A stretch of DNA of 64,000 nt from Mucidula mucida (taxonomy: Eukaryota; Basidiomycota; Agaricomycetes; Agaricales; Physalacriaceae). Location of the stretch: assembly GCA_015501055.1 (NCBI GenBank), contig JADNYV010000031.1, positions 1 to 64,000 of the forward strand, given 5' to 3'. The notes beneath the pieces are model-generated. The model was not told where the DNA came from. It ran no database searches and worked only from the letters and a program-made list of their open reading frames with translations. Positions 49,244-61,667 of this stretch are shown here, piece by piece. The position numbers were made by a program, and so were the translations under genes. The stretch's first letter is position 1. The number at the start of each line of letters is the position of its first letter.

Positions 49244-51079
49244 TTAATCGTCGTCGTCATCCCCGATGATATGATGTCTCTCAGCCTCAGTAGCGTTGCT
49301 CTCTGCGTTGGGCACCCTCGAGTACCACTTGGTCGAATTCATCTCAATTGCATCCCCACCTCGCTTAGTACTATTTCGGCCGGTGACGGTGTACAAGTGG
49401 ATCAGCGACACAACGAGGGTGTATAAAACAAACGAGATGCTAGTACCGGTTGAGGAGCGTCAGCTCAGCCTTGTCAAAGGAGACAGAGAAGCATTACCTG
49501 AACATGATCAGGATGTACGTGACATGATCCATCTCGTTGTCGTGTACAAATTGGAGCTGTTCGTCCGTTCCGGACATGAAGAGGGTGCTGCAGCTGAGAT
49601 CAAAGAGATGTATCGCGATGATTAAAGAGGATAGTTACCCTGCAGCGACCAACAGCTACGACAAGGTCAACATCGCATTCGGGAGTGGACGGTATTTTTA
49701 CTCACGTATGCGGGTAGATGGCGGAACGCTCTTGCTGCACCCGCCTTGGCAGTGTTACCCTCAGCTGTGGGTATTGGAGTCTGTGTACCGTCAGCTAAGG
49801 TATGTTCGCTATTTGTGTCGTCGTCGTCGGCCGTAGAAACGTCCGCGAAAAAGCAGACTTCGATTATACGAGTGACCCCAGCCATTATGAGAGTATACCC
49901 AAAGATGGCATGTACGCGTGTTGAGATCATGAGCGCCTGAGCATGCTCGGACATGCCCCACCCTGTCAGAATAATGCTATCGTAATAGTCAGACAAAAAC
50001 CTTGTAAGGATCTCTGCGTGGCGTACATGAGACCCGGGACGATATTACGCTATAGAACTCGAATTGAGCGACGATACGTTATCCTGAACCGTAAAGACAA
50101 ACCTGATTGTTTCTAGCGAGGAAGATGCCTAATGCCCCGCCTGTCCACCAGAGAACGCCGAGAATGCTAGGTTCGCGTGAGGAAGCGGAAATTATAGATA
50201 GTCATCAGCCTACGTGTGTTGCATGTCCTTGACGGACCAAGCACCTCCATGGTGTTCCGTAAATGTATTTACAATACCCTAGACCGTGATTAGACGAGTA
50301 ACACTGGGGAATGAAGCCGCGTACCCAAAGCATGATAACCCTACATTTGCGTTAGCGGGTCAATTCTTTGGATGGAATGAAATGCTCACCAAGAGTCCCA
50401 CCACTCTGGACTGCGCCCACTACGGCGCACCCAAGCCTCGCCAACAAGCAGCATAACGGCCATGATTGTCCCGTAGGCGATGAACGCGCTGCCCATAATA
50501 TAATGTGCCAGACACTGTCCCAGATGGCCGCCCCGGCAGTACCCTCTGAACGTCGCCGCGCCGAACAAGAACTGCACCCAACCCAGCACCGGATACGATT
50601 TGCCAATCACGCCGTGCAGTCTGACCATCCATGGCCGCAGCGACTTTTCGTGTATATGCAGCTTGAGGTATATCCCGAGACACAGCTGCGCGAGGATGGG
50701 CACAATCAGGATATTCGCATACGTGCCGTGCACTGTTTTGAGGAATTGTCGGCCGTGGTGCTTGTGCCCGAGAAAGTAGCCGCCCAACGTCAACACGAAG
50801 CCGGTGGTCTACAACAGGTCAGTCAGCAATCTATCTGCTCGCTGTCGGGCACGGCGGACTCACCTGCAAGGGGACATGCCAGCGGCTGCGGGATATGCCC
50901 AATACCATTCCGATAGGAAATAGGATGCCCCAGACGAATACCTGCAACGCCATATGAATCCACAGGATAGCATCCACCGGAGCGTTGGCCTGCTCGTCGG
51001 TCAATTCGTCGTGATGTTTATGCGCCGCCGCCGTCGTTGCTACCAGGAGCGGCAAAGCCCAATGTATGAAGCGCGACAT
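49244..51079 (-). CDS. YTP1/DUF2427-like multispanning membrane protein
   Basis: Exons 51079-50864, 50808-50390, 50340-50325, 50278-50214, 50166-50103, 50049-50001, 49962-49706, 49655-49639, 49587-49498, 49439-49244; 462 residues plus stop. The N-terminus is signal-like ([20 protein letters not shown]) and followed by the DUF2427 block ([39 protein letters not shown]), then [20 protein letters not shown] and [19 protein letters not shown]. Further on are [40 protein letters not shown] and [20 protein letters not shown], typical of the YTP1 C-terminal domain. Repeated His residues in membrane segments recall cytochrome b561-type haem ligands (inference). Two exons are only 16 and 17 nt. Upstream in-frame ATG at 51097 possible. 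Confidence 0.9.
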
Positions 51080-52829
51080 CGGTCGTCCGCAATGCAATTT
51101 TAGAGCCCTCGGCGTCGTGCTGGACGGTGTCCGCAGAAGAACGGTATTATTACAAAACCCTGCTTACTCCACTGATCTAACCCGCCGGCAATTCTCGATC
51201 GGACCGCTTGTTTCCGTCCGACGGCGCCACAGTCGCGTGTCTGTTGAGCACACCAACAGAATCTTCTTCGACTCGCTTGAAAATTTGACGACATAATCAG
51301 TAGTACTTCCTCTACATTGTACACCTCCATCTTGACGAGGGACGAGCTTCGTGAAATCTTTCGTTTTGTGGCTCTGATACCAAGGTTGACTTTGTTCCAT
51401 TACAGAATGCGGGACCCACACCAGGACTCGCTGCAATTGTTCTCTCTTTGGCTGATCCTTTGATACAGGGTATGCATTTCACGGCCATCACAGTTGCCCT
51501 GCATTTTCGCATTGACCATCACCATTCTCTACAGCTCTTTTTGTTGTTTATTGTTTTTTGCGTGCCTTTGTCAATGCGTATAAAAGGGCTATCGTGCGAC
51601 GATATCCCTCATCTTTCCTACGCCCATCATTCTCTCCTCAGCCGCTCTCTACACTGCTGAGTGATCGCGCTGCGACGATGACGCTCGTCATGGCCTTGAC
51701 TGCCTCACGACGACTTCACTACACGAGCTGTTGGCTTCTTCGTCGGGGCCACTCGCTGTTGTATCGCGTCTGTCAATCATGATAGTAGGTCTCGTCGTCT
51801 CTGTGGCACCATCCGAAGCTCATCCTTTACAGCCATCGCTATACAGACCACATACAATCGCATTACTGCACGGCGTCGTTGCATGTAATTCCGCTGCTCC
51901 ATTTCATCCTCTGACATATCACAATTTCCCAGATGCACCGCTATCAGCCACTCACCAACTTGTCCTACCACCACCTAGCCACAGCCGTCCCTCCCCGCCA
52001 CACAACACCAGCAGAGTGCCACGATTCTTGGGGTTTGATGGAAGTATTCTTACCCAACCGCCCGACGAGCAAGTCCCGATACGGTACACTCGACATTTAG
52101 TCACCTAGGAGTTATCGGTCGTATTGGGAGGCACTCGCGGGAAGGCGCCGCGGATATTTGTTGACCTCGCTGTGTCGCCAGTGTGCGCGGGACCTGGGAT
52201 GGGTGTGTGTTTCGTGTTTGGACGGACGCGTCGGGGAATCTCGAATGTTCCACCTTGGAGGAATCGCTGGTGACTCCATCTTTTCTTTCGCTTGGCATAC
52301 GACTGATTCTTTTGAGGCAGGAGTTGAACGTTCGTTTGAATCATATTGGCAATGCTCTCGACGTCGATGTATGTCATTGCGGTTTCTCATTCGCATTTCG
52401 CAGATTACCACCATCCGGTTTTAAACCTCGGCGACGTCTGCATGAAATAGTACTTTCGAAATCGTCTCTAGCGTGTGGCTACTTACGCATCTCCAGGTTC
52501 TGCACAAGAATAACATTCAATTCTCACTTCCTCGCCAAGTTTCGTGTTCTGCGAATCTCCGTTGTGGACAAGGAAACAAATCTTCCTCCCGCCACATGCA
52601 TGTGTGTTCGTTCAGTTGTCAGACCTGAACGCCACTGATCATCCTGTAGAGCGTAACGCCCACCCCTCCAATTTCCAAATTACTGTACTAAACATAACCT
52701 GAAAGAGTCGATATGCTGCAGTATGAATTTTACGCTGGCGCCGCGGCGACCAATATACTTTACATGCTTTCATCACCTGAAACCTCGCGCATAGCTCCTG
52801 AAGAGAAATCACCACAAGTACCTGCTATA
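51080..52829. other. Long stretch without a confident gene
   Basis: Open frames of up to 151 codons occur on both strands (for example 51731-52108 and 52183-52638 plus), but they overlap in opposite directions and show no family motifs. At 51330-51440 a plus frame reads LTRDELREIFRFVALIPRL, faintly F-box-like. I see no defendable gene. Confidence 0.4.
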
Positions 52830-53784
52830 TCAAGAGATCTCCCAGAAACCCCCACAATCGATATCTCCCCGCAATCCCCAATCCAAGCGCCCATCTCTGG
52901 TCTTGTCGTACGGTCGCAACTCCTCGACTGCATTTAATGTGTGGTCCGTCGGGAGAATGAATATGACGCGAGGGTCATCTCGAAGTGCTTTAAATTGGAC
53001 AGGAATACGTGCACTAGTAGTATATGTGTGCGGCATCGCATTCACTATATGCCTGAGCCTGGTGAGCGTATGCGCGAGGACACGGGATACTATGCTATCA
53101 AACGCCACATGAAAGTCTAAAGGATATAGATTTTCGAGGGCGGTGCCGGATAACTAGAGATAAGTGAGTCCTGGGGTCTCCTCCAATATAGCGCTCCATG
53201 TATATCGATTATCGTAAATGATAAACTGGATGAACAGATCAAAGGTGATGTGAAGGTGTGTCAAGAACGGGGACATCTAGTGAATAGGGAGGGGAAGGAA
53301 TTCCTCTGATGGTGGTCGGAAATTTGGAACCCTGCAGAAGTCCGATAAGAGAAACGCTCGACGCCTTTACATGCTATCAAGATGACTGTAACGTCATTAA
53401 GGACTCGGACATTGATGTTATCCTTAGAGAAGTATCCTGATTCCAGATTGCCGATAGTCAGAACCTTGACTGTGCGACGAAAGAACTCGACATCGTTCCT
53501 AGCAGTGACACTAATGGCAAATGCGGAAACTCTCGTAGGCGTGTCAAGGACGACTGTGTGGTGCAGAATGGGATCTATCCTGCAAGAAAAGAAATTAGTA
53601 CGGAATCACGTTCAACTCGATATACTGTTCACCAGCGATGGACATCTTTTGAGACAAGCGTGAGGTTTCGGGCGGTCGAGCGATCTGACCATGCGGCCAC
53701 TTCCAGAAGGAGCCGTGCCACATCTAGAGGCAATTCAGGGGAGTAGTTCATCTGCGTCATGTCCGCAAACTCCCACGTATCCAT
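52830..53784 (-). pseudogene. F-box-like gene, probably decayed
   Basis: From the ATG at 53784 the frame gives LPLDVARLLLEVAAWSDRST and NLTLVSKDVHRW, the F-box-like pattern. A 50-60-nt intron then joins to WIDPILHHTVVLDTPTRV and RRTVKVLTIGNLESGYFS, as in agaricomycete F-box-like proteins. Further on, the frame ends after SFPSLFTR. Continuation (LTHLHITFDLFIQFIIYDN, then TYL-stop-LSGTALENLYPLDFHVAFD) needs a frame change near 53280 and passes an in-frame TAG near 53157. The last part ends at 52830. Its start lies only 32 bases from a truncated LTR. Confidence 0.65.
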
Positions 53785-53816
53785 ACCCCAACCATCGGCC
53801 CAATCCGACTCCAGTT

Positions 53817-54131
53817 GTTATGAATCGCCATATTTTCACATTTTCACATCTTATCATATCTTATCGGGAGCCTTGTCTTATCAACCAACGGACCGTTTCA
53901 TCATCTGTTTCGACACCGATCATACCCCTTTTCATTACCGAAGCCGTACTCATGTCGGACACACGCCCAACACATGGATGACATCATACATGCCGATACC
54001 TCATGGACTCCCTATTGTATACACACCACCGACACTCGTAGCACACATGGTCGTTTCAGTATTATTACTTACATGCAGTCACCACTCGTATTTAATGGTT
54101 TCACGGACTAGTAGCATACCACACTGGGTCA
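53817..54131 (+). mobile_element. Truncated LTR (first 315 bp of the family LTR)
   Basis: Starts TGTTATGAATCGCC and follows the 529-bp LTR consensus up to CACTGGGTCA, then is cut exactly where the complete 5' LTR begins. Its start matches the subfamily of the solo LTR at 63.1-63.7 kb (ATCGCC) rather than that of the full element (ATGACC). Confidence 0.88.
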
Positions 54132-54660
54132 TGTTATGAATGACCATATTTTCACACTTTCACATCTTATCATATCTTATCGGGGCCTTGTCTTATCAAC
54201 CAACGGACTGTTTCATCATCTGTTTCGTCACCGATCATACTCCTGTTCATTACCGAAGCCGTACTCATGTCGGACACACGCCTAACACATGGATGACATC
54301 ATACATGCCGATACCTCATGGATTCCCCATTGTATACACACCACCGACACTCGTAGCACACATGGTCGTTTCAGTATTATTACTTACATGCAGTTACCAC
54401 TCGTATTTAATGGTTTCACGGACTAGTAGCATACAACACTGGGTCAAGGGCGTGGAGTTATCCCTAGCGGAAACACGTATGGACAAGGAGTCCCAAACAC
54501 AGGCTTACTAGTATATAAGCAGTAGTGTAGTATCATTGTACTTTAGTTCCGATCTCGTTTATACACCGGGCCTAGCCTAGTCTTACGAACGCGAACATTT
54601 TCTTTTTCAGTTCTTACTGTGGTACCTGGTTGAGTCTCGTGGCTCAGTCCGTCGCTAACA
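54132..54660 (+). repeat. 5' LTR of the chromovirus
   Basis: 529 bp, TGTTATGAATGACC...GTCGCTAACA. It includes a TATATAAGCAG promoter-like sequence near 54513. The following bases (GAAGATCGGAAC...) should hold the primer-binding site, which I cannot match to a particular tRNA. Confidence 0.92.
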
Positions 54661-55257
54661 GAAGATCGGAACTACTTCCTACCACCTACCACACATCCCT
54701 GATCGTCGATCAGCACTTTGCTGTTTGATCATCACACATTCCCCATACCCTTTCCTGTTTACAGATCGACGGATTCCTAATCCCAGCGCACGTCCGCATA
54801 CGTGTGTATTGGTCCCAGTAGCGCCGGCTAACAGTTAGAGATAACTGCCTCGGGTGCTGGAAGTAGCTGCTCTCACGAGAACGAACTTTTGGCAGTTGCA
54901 CTTCAGTGGGCGCTGTTTACGGGTCAAACCCCGTTCCCAGGAAAACTTCGGCTTACCTCACACCAGAGGGACGTCGGCTGGGCAATTGCGAACTTGTGAC
55001 GAGCTCTTGGGCTCCGTAGATACGTAGTCAGTAGTCGGTAAAATAGTGTAGACAGTTACGATATCTACCTACTTTACTTACCTTACGATACACATCATCA
55101 TTCCCCACCCTACCAAGTCCTGGATTCTATTTCAGATCTAGGCGATCCCTCCCTATTCATCCAAACCTCTATTCCCTCACCCGTTTCATCCAAATCCGCA
55201 TCACCCATATCCCCACTTTCACCCTTTCACTCTCCGATCCCATCACCCCGATCCATC
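54661..55257 (+). other. Untranslated leader of the chromovirus
   Basis: About 600 bases between the 5' LTR and gag, C/T-rich towards the 3' end (CCCACTTTCACCC and similar). No open frame of note. Confidence 0.6.
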
Positions 55258-56247
55258 ATGTCCAACGAAGCACCCGAAGCCGCTCATCACACACCCGCTC
55301 ATCACGCCAATGACGAAACCAAAGGCCGATCCCTTGTCAACAAGCCTTATGACTATGACGGGGACAAGTCCAAGTACAAGAGCTGGTGGCGATCGATGTT
55401 CACATACATCCGTGACAAGAAGAATAACCTCACATCGGACTCCGAAAGGATTGATGTTGTTCTCTCCTACATCCGAGGAGATCACGTTGATGCATGGGTC
55501 CAGAACTACTCGGACCAGAATTTCGACGAGGAGGAAGAGGAATGGACAGTCTCTTGGACTGAGTTCAAGGAGAACTTGAAGGAGCGATTTGTGGACTCCA
55601 ACCTCGCGCGAGATGCGCAAGATCAGATCGAACAGTTGCGCCAGGGGCAAGACACCGCTCAAGATTTCTTTCAGAAGTTCGAGGTCCTGCTTACTTAGGC
55701 GGAATACTCGAAGGATGACGCATTTGTCGTACGACTTCTCGAGACCAATGTCAACGAAAAGATCATCGACCAGATCTATGGCAGCCGAGATGGGTTGCCA
55801 AAGAAGTACAAGGATTGGAAGGCACAGATCATTCAGATCGATCAGCTATGGAGAAGGCGGGCGGCGAGCAAGAGGTCCGGCATGCAGGCCCGGCCCCTAG
55901 CTCCGCAGGCGGCTACATCGAGAGCCAATCCTACGAATCCACCCCCGATGCCGACCACACGACGAGATGCCACCGGCGTTACCTATGGAGGAGCCGGCAG
56001 GCCGATGGACATCGACAATGCACGTCGAAGAGGACTTTGCTTCAGCTGTGGCGAACACGGCCACGTCAGCAGGTTCTGTCCGAAGAAGGGTCGACCCCAG
56101 ACGATTCGGGGTTTATGGACCGAGATGAATGACGAGGAGAAGAAGAAGCTGGCCGAAGATTGGGTTTTGCGAAGCTCCCGCAGTAGACGCAGTCCTGCCG
56201 GAGCAGTCATCAAGGAAAAAGTCGTCAGATGCAGAATCTATTTATAG
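55258..56247 (+). pseudogene. gag of the chromovirus (in-frame stop)
   Basis: Starts MSNEAPEAAHHTPAHHANDE. The retrotransposon gag core (YKSWWRSMFTYIRDKKNNLT, FKENLKERFVDSNLA, QIEQLRQGQDTAQDFFQKFE) is followed by a TAG at 55696-55698, where homologous sequence simply continues in the same frame. A CCHC zinc knuckle CFSCGEHGHVSRFCP lies near 56040-56085. The stop would separate the capsid core from the nucleocapsid knuckle. Confidence 0.88.
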
Positions 56248-59200
56248 TACTGGTACTGATACACCTAAAATATCATCGACGACTTCACCAACAAAACCTG
56301 CGAAAGAAAGATTTGAGCCAAACATGCCCGAGTGGATTGCACAACGGCTAAGAGAGGATGAAGTGCCGAGAGCAGTGGGAATTTTGAGAGCATGGATGCC
56401 GGAGCGGAGAGAAAGAGAAGCGACAGAGGAAAAAGTGATGGCGATCAGAGCGTTGACGAAGGAAGCTGCGGTGGAAGTCGTGACGGAGTTAAAAAAGTCG
56501 AGGAAGTACATCCGGGGAACAAAGGGGCAAGACATGAAACTCCGAGTAACCATAGAGAGCGTGCACACAGGCTCTGAATGGGAAACGAGTGCCCTTCTTG
56601 ACAGCGGAGCAACGGGTTCTTGCGTCAATAAAGAATTCGTCGAGAAGAACGGACTCCCAATCAAGGAGTTACCGGTCAAGCTCCCTGTCTACAATGCGGA
56701 TGGAACCCTAAACGAGGGAGGAGCAATCGAAGGGTTTGTGGAGGTCCGGATGAAGATCGGAGATCACGCCGAAAAGATTGAGTTGGCCGTCACCAATCTC
56801 GGCAAAACAAGTATCTTTTTGGGGCTAGATTGGCTACGATATCACAACCCACGATCAACTGGACGGAATCCACATTGACTTTTGATCGATGCCCAGACCG
56901 CTGCGGTTATCTACCCGAGTACGACTCGCCAGAAGACGAAGGAGAAGATGTAGAAGAGAAGTTGGAAGAGGGAGAGCGCTTGTTCTGGATGGACTGGGAC
57001 AACTATCGCAAAAGCGGTGAAAAGCTGAGATCACAACAGCCTTCATCTGCTGCTGCACCTTACATCGAGGAATTTTCCGATGTATTCAGCAAGGCGGACT
57101 TTGATAAGTTACCGGAGCGAAGACCCTGGGACCACGCGATAGAACTCACGCCTGGTTCCAAACCGGTCGATTGCAAGGTCTATCCCCTTAGTCCATCCGA
57201 GCAGAAGGCATTAGACGAGTTCTTGGAGGAAAACATACGCACGGGACGCATACGGCCATCAATCTCACCCATGGCGTCACCATTCTTCTTTGTCAAAAAG
57301 AAGGACGGAAGTCTTCGGCCCGTGCAGGATTATCGGAAATTGAATGACATGACGATCAAAAACCGATACCCTTGCCGTTGATCCAAGAACTTATCGACAA
57401 GCTGAAGGGAGCGAAGTGTTTCACAAAGATGGATGTCCGATGGGGTTACAACAACATCCGGATCAAAGACGGTGATGAGTGGAAAGCGGCGTTTAGAACA
57501 AACCGAGGGCTGTTCGAGCCATTAGTAATGTTCTTCGGACTCACAAACTCGCCGGCAACGTTCCAATCGTTCATGAATCACATCTTGAAGGAGTTGATTG
57601 ACGGCGGACATGTTATAGTTTACCTAGATGATATACTTATCTTTACAACACTCTCGAGGAGCATAGACAGATTGTACGAAAGGTATTGGAGATATTACGA
57701 GTAAATAAGCTGTATTTAAAACCCGAGAAATGTAGTTTTGAGGCACAGACTGTAGATTACTTAGGAGTTATTGTTGGAGGAGGAGAAGTGAAGATGGATC
57801 CGGCAAAAGTGGCCGTAGTGAAGGAATGGAAGGAGCCGACGAAGAAGAAGGAAGTGCAGTCATTCCTGGGATTCTGCAACTTCTACCGACGTTTCATTCG
57901 GGGATTTGCGGGAGTAGCGAAGCCGTTGACATCGCTAACCGGGAAGGGCGAATGGGTTTGGGGATGGAGCAGCATGAGGCGTTTGAGGAGTTGAAACGGA
58001 GGATGACGGAAGAACCCGTTCTGATCGTACCACGCGACGACGGCAAGTTTCGAGTGAGGCGGACTCCTCGAACTATGCGAACGGGGCGGTTCTTCCCAGT
58101 TTGTTGAAGGAAAATGGAGACCAGTAGCTTTCCGATCTCGCGCGCTAACGAAGTGGAGCGCAATTATGAGATCTACGACAAAGAGATGATGGCTATTATG
58201 GACTCGATCGACGACTGGCGGCAATATCTCCTAGGCGCTAAGGAGACAGTGGAGGTTTTTACCGATCATCAAAACCTTCAGTACTTTAGGAAACCGCAGA
58301 AGTTGAACCGGAGGCAGGCGCGATGGGTTACGGAGTTGGCAGAGTATGATATACAGATGATTCACAAGCCGGGCAAGACAATGGGGAAAGCTGATGCCTT
58401 GTCAAGGATGACAGGCCTTGAGAAGGGGGAAAAAGATAACGAAAACGTTGTTTTACTAAAACCGGAGTTTTTTATATCACAAATTCAATTTTCTTTACAT
58501 ACAGTAGCTACACCGGAGGACGAATTACTTAACAAAATCAAACAAAGAAAAGGAAACAAGGACAGATACGTACAAAAAGCATTAGAAAACAAAGAAAAAG
58601 GATGGGAAGAGAAGGAAAACGGACTTATTATATGGAAAGATCGTATTTACATACCGAAGGACAAGGAATTGCGGGGAAAAGTTATTGGAATGCATCATGA
58701 TGCACAGCTTGCAGGGCATCCGGGACGATACAAGACTCTCGAGTTGATCACACGCACCTATTGGTGGCCAGGAATTAGCCGAGACGTCCGCGAATACGTG
58801 GAAGGGTGTCAAAAATGCCAAGTCACAAAGTCACATCGCACAAAACCGGCTGCACCCCTCCATCCTATAGACGTACCAAGCGAACCATGGGAGAAAGTTG
58901 GGACGGACATGATCGGCGAGTTGCCGGAGTCGGGAGGATACAATGCGATCAGCACATTTGTGGACCATTTCACAAAGCGGTACGCATTATACCAACACAC
59001 ACCACCCTGACGTCAGAAGGCATGGCTCGTATTTACCGCGATTGAATCTTCCCCATACATGGATTGCCGCGACAGATGATACACGATCGAGGTCCGCAAT
59101 ACCACTCGCGTTTCATGAAGGAGTTATACCGGCTGTTGGGCATTGAAGGGAACTTCACGACGGCGTACCATCCACAGGCAAATGGGCAGACGGAACGGCT

Positions 59201-60107
59201 GAACCAAGAGATAGAACATTTCTTACGGTTATTCGTCAACTACCATCAGAACGACTGGCACGAATGGTTACCCTCTGCTGAATTCGTTTACAACGATCGA
59301 GTTCACTCGGTGACCAAAGTCACTCCGTTCTTCGCAGACATGGGCAGACATCCCTACAAAGGCACCGCTCCGAAAACGGCATCGAGAAATGAGACTGCGC
59401 AGGAGTTTGCCGACGGCATGAGGAAGACATGGGACGAAGTGGGGTCAGCATTGAAGATGGCAAAAGAAGACATGAAACGGTTTTATGACAGGAAGCGGAC
59501 AGAGGCAGTAGAGTACAAGGAAGGCGACAAGGTATGGCTGGAGGGGACGAATCTCAGCACGGACCGACCAATGAAGAAGCTCGATGACAAACGCTTCGGG
59601 CCGTTCAAAGTGATCAAGAAAGTCGGGACGAGCTCTTACAAGCTCCAGATTCCTCACACGTGGAAAAGCATTCATCCCGTGTTCAATGAGGCTCTGTTGA
59701 CGCCTTACCACGAGCCGCAATTTCCGACGCAACCCCGAGACACGCGTCCACCACCTGTGCTGGAAGGAGCCGAACCGGAATGGGAGGTTGAGAAAGTGGT
59801 GAATTCCCGGAAGTACCGCGGGGGTTTTCAATACAAGGTTCACTGGAAGGGTTATGGCACACACGAACAGACATGGGAACCGGCATGCAATCTCAAGAAT
59901 GCCGACGAAGCCATTCGCGACTTTCACCAGCAGTACCCGAAAAAGCCGAAGCCACCTGCGCTTGCTCGCATCGAAGTCCCCATGTCGCAATTTCCATCAC
60001 ACCTATTCCGACCCATGCCACCGCCTGACACCGAACCTATTGATGTCACGTTACCCTCTGCGGCTCTCATGGAGCAAATCTGGCGCAGAATGGAATTTGC
60101 GCCTTAA
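56129..60107 (+). pseudogene. pol of the chromovirus (PR-RT-RH-IN-chromodomain), multiple frame breaks
   Basis: Protease: SALLDSGATGSCVNKEF (56590-56630). Reverse transcriptase: [20 protein letters not shown] (57285-57345) and [11 protein letters not shown] (57615-57650) with the YLDD box. RNase H: FTDHQNLQYFRKPQKLN (58257-58310). Integrase: HH-CC region GMHHDAQLAGHPGRYKTLEL to EGCQKCQ (58690-58820), first Asp in GTDMIGEL, second in DRGPQYHSR (59085), Glu in NGQTERLNQEIE (59180). Chromodomain at the C-terminus: YKVHWKGYGTHEQTWEPACN (59832-59890). The reading frame changes near 56860, 57370, 57645, 57965, 58040-58110 and between 59010 and 59064, so no full polyprotein can be made. Confidence 0.9.
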
Positions 60108-60117
60108 GGAGGGGGTG
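60107..60117 (+). other. Polypurine tract
   Basis: AAGGAGGGGG-type run directly upstream of the 3' LTR, the usual plus-strand primer position; it overlaps the chromodomain frame's stop codon. Confidence 0.75.
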
Positions 60118-60118
60118 A

Positions 60119-60647
60119 TGTTATGAATGACCATATTTTCACACTTTCACATCTTATCATATCTTATCGGGGGCCTTGTCTTATCAACCAACGGACTGTT
60201 TCATCATCTGTTTCGTCACCGATCATACTCCTTTTCATTACCGAAGCCGTACTCATGACGGACACACACCCAACACATGGATGACATCATACATGCCGAT
60301 ACCTCATGGACTCCCTATTGTATACACACCGCCGACACTCGTAGCACACATGGTCGTTTCAGTATTATTACTTACATGCAGTCACCACTCGTATTTAATG
60401 GTTTCACGGACTAGTAGCATACAACACTGGGTCAAGGGCGTGGAGCATCCCTAGTGGAAACGCGTATGGACAAGGAGCTTCAAACACAGACTTACTAGTA
60501 TATAAGCAGTAGTGTAGTATCATTGTACTTTAGTTCCGATCTCGTTTATACACCTGGCCTAGCCTAGTCTTACGAACGTGAACACTTTCTTCCTTAGTTC
60601 TTGCTGTGGTACCTGGTTGAGTCTCGTGGCTTAGTCAGTCGCTAACA
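60119..60647 (+). repeat. 3' LTR of the chromovirus
   Basis: 529 bp, same length as the 5' LTR and colinear with it, ending GTCGCTAACA. Confidence 0.92.
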
Positions 60648-61645
60648 CCCATATTTCTTGGCAGGTGCACGCGGGGGCTATCTCATTTGCGCGGGCCCAG
60701 GGTTGCGCTAGTCCATTTTCAAGTGAGACGTGACACAGCCCCGAAGAGGTAGGCGCGCCAAATGGTAAGGAAGATGTAGGTCAGAAGAGCTCCTGTTGAT
60801 ATCGCCCAATGGGAGAAGGTACACCAGCATCCCACCAGTGGAGAAGATGCACAGTGAACCTCGGAAAGCCCAAAAGCTTCTGTCAACTTTTCATTTATGT
60901 ATGATGAAACAGAAACACAAGCACCATCATTTACAGTTGGCGGTCCGGCTGTGGGTAATGTGGAGACGCTGAAGGGGACTCAGGCTACCATAGGCGGATT
61001 GGTCGAGGTTTTGGATTTTGGTCTAGGGTTATGTCGCGTGACCCTCTCGACCTGAGGACTACTTGAGGTCCTAAGCGAGTTGAAGTGTGGCAAACTGTTA
61101 TTTAGTGTATATCTTTGTATTCTACTAGGAAAAATGTATGCTGCTATACTGGGGAATACTACGAGGACAGGTGCTGCCTGATCGGAATGCTGACTGATCG
61201 CGTCTGACACACACTCCACCGCGAAATGTGCTGTAACTTCTGGGGCTCTGTGTTCTAAGCGAGATGAGGACACAGAAATTAAGCTAAGGCATATATCTTC
61301 AATCACTGATACTAACTTGATATTTAGGTCTACTCGTTCCACTTCCAGAATAAGTAGTGGTGTTATATGACCAAGCTGGTCCTTCTTGTGCCCGAACCAC
61401 GACCACGCGCCATGGTGAATCTGACTGGAGCCAATGGGCACAACAATGGAAAGCGTACGTCTAACTATGACAGCTTGGACAAGAACTAATACTAGTACTA
61501 GGCCCACCTGATGATGTTCTATCTGCCAAGTTGCATGAATACGCGTGCAAGGGCTACAAGCTGCCTCTCTGCCTCTCTTACTTGAAGAAAGACCTGCAGT
61601 ATTCTATAGGGTCTGCTTTGTATCAATCTAATAATGAATTACTTG

Positions 61646-61667
61646 ATTTTGGCCCATGGGCCAAAAT
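61646..61667. repeat. Perfect 22-bp palindrome
   Basis: Central TTTTGGCCCATGGGCCAAAA flanked by a complementary A and T. Perfectly self-complementary with no spacer. Confidence 0.85.

Larger units (their letters stand above)
54132..60647 (+). mobile_element. Ty3/gypsy chromovirus LTR retrotransposon, inactivated, 6.5 kb
   Basis: Two direct 529-bp LTRs begin TGTTATG and end CTAACA (TGTTA...TAACA termini). Internal order is gag with zinc knuckle, protease, reverse transcriptase, RNase H, integrase and chromodomain, the layout of fungal chromoviruses. A purine tract precedes the 3' LTR. The LTRs differ at roughly two dozen positions by eye, mostly transitions, so insertion is not very recent. 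The bases flanking the pair (GGGTCA on the left, CCCATA on the right) do not form a 5-bp target duplication, because the left neighbour is another, truncated LTR. Confidence 0.95.

Noticed and set aside
55696..55698. TAG in gag as a programmed readthrough site
   Set aside because: It lies inside the capsid region rather than at the gag-pol boundary, and the element has many other breaks, so a plain mutation is more likely.
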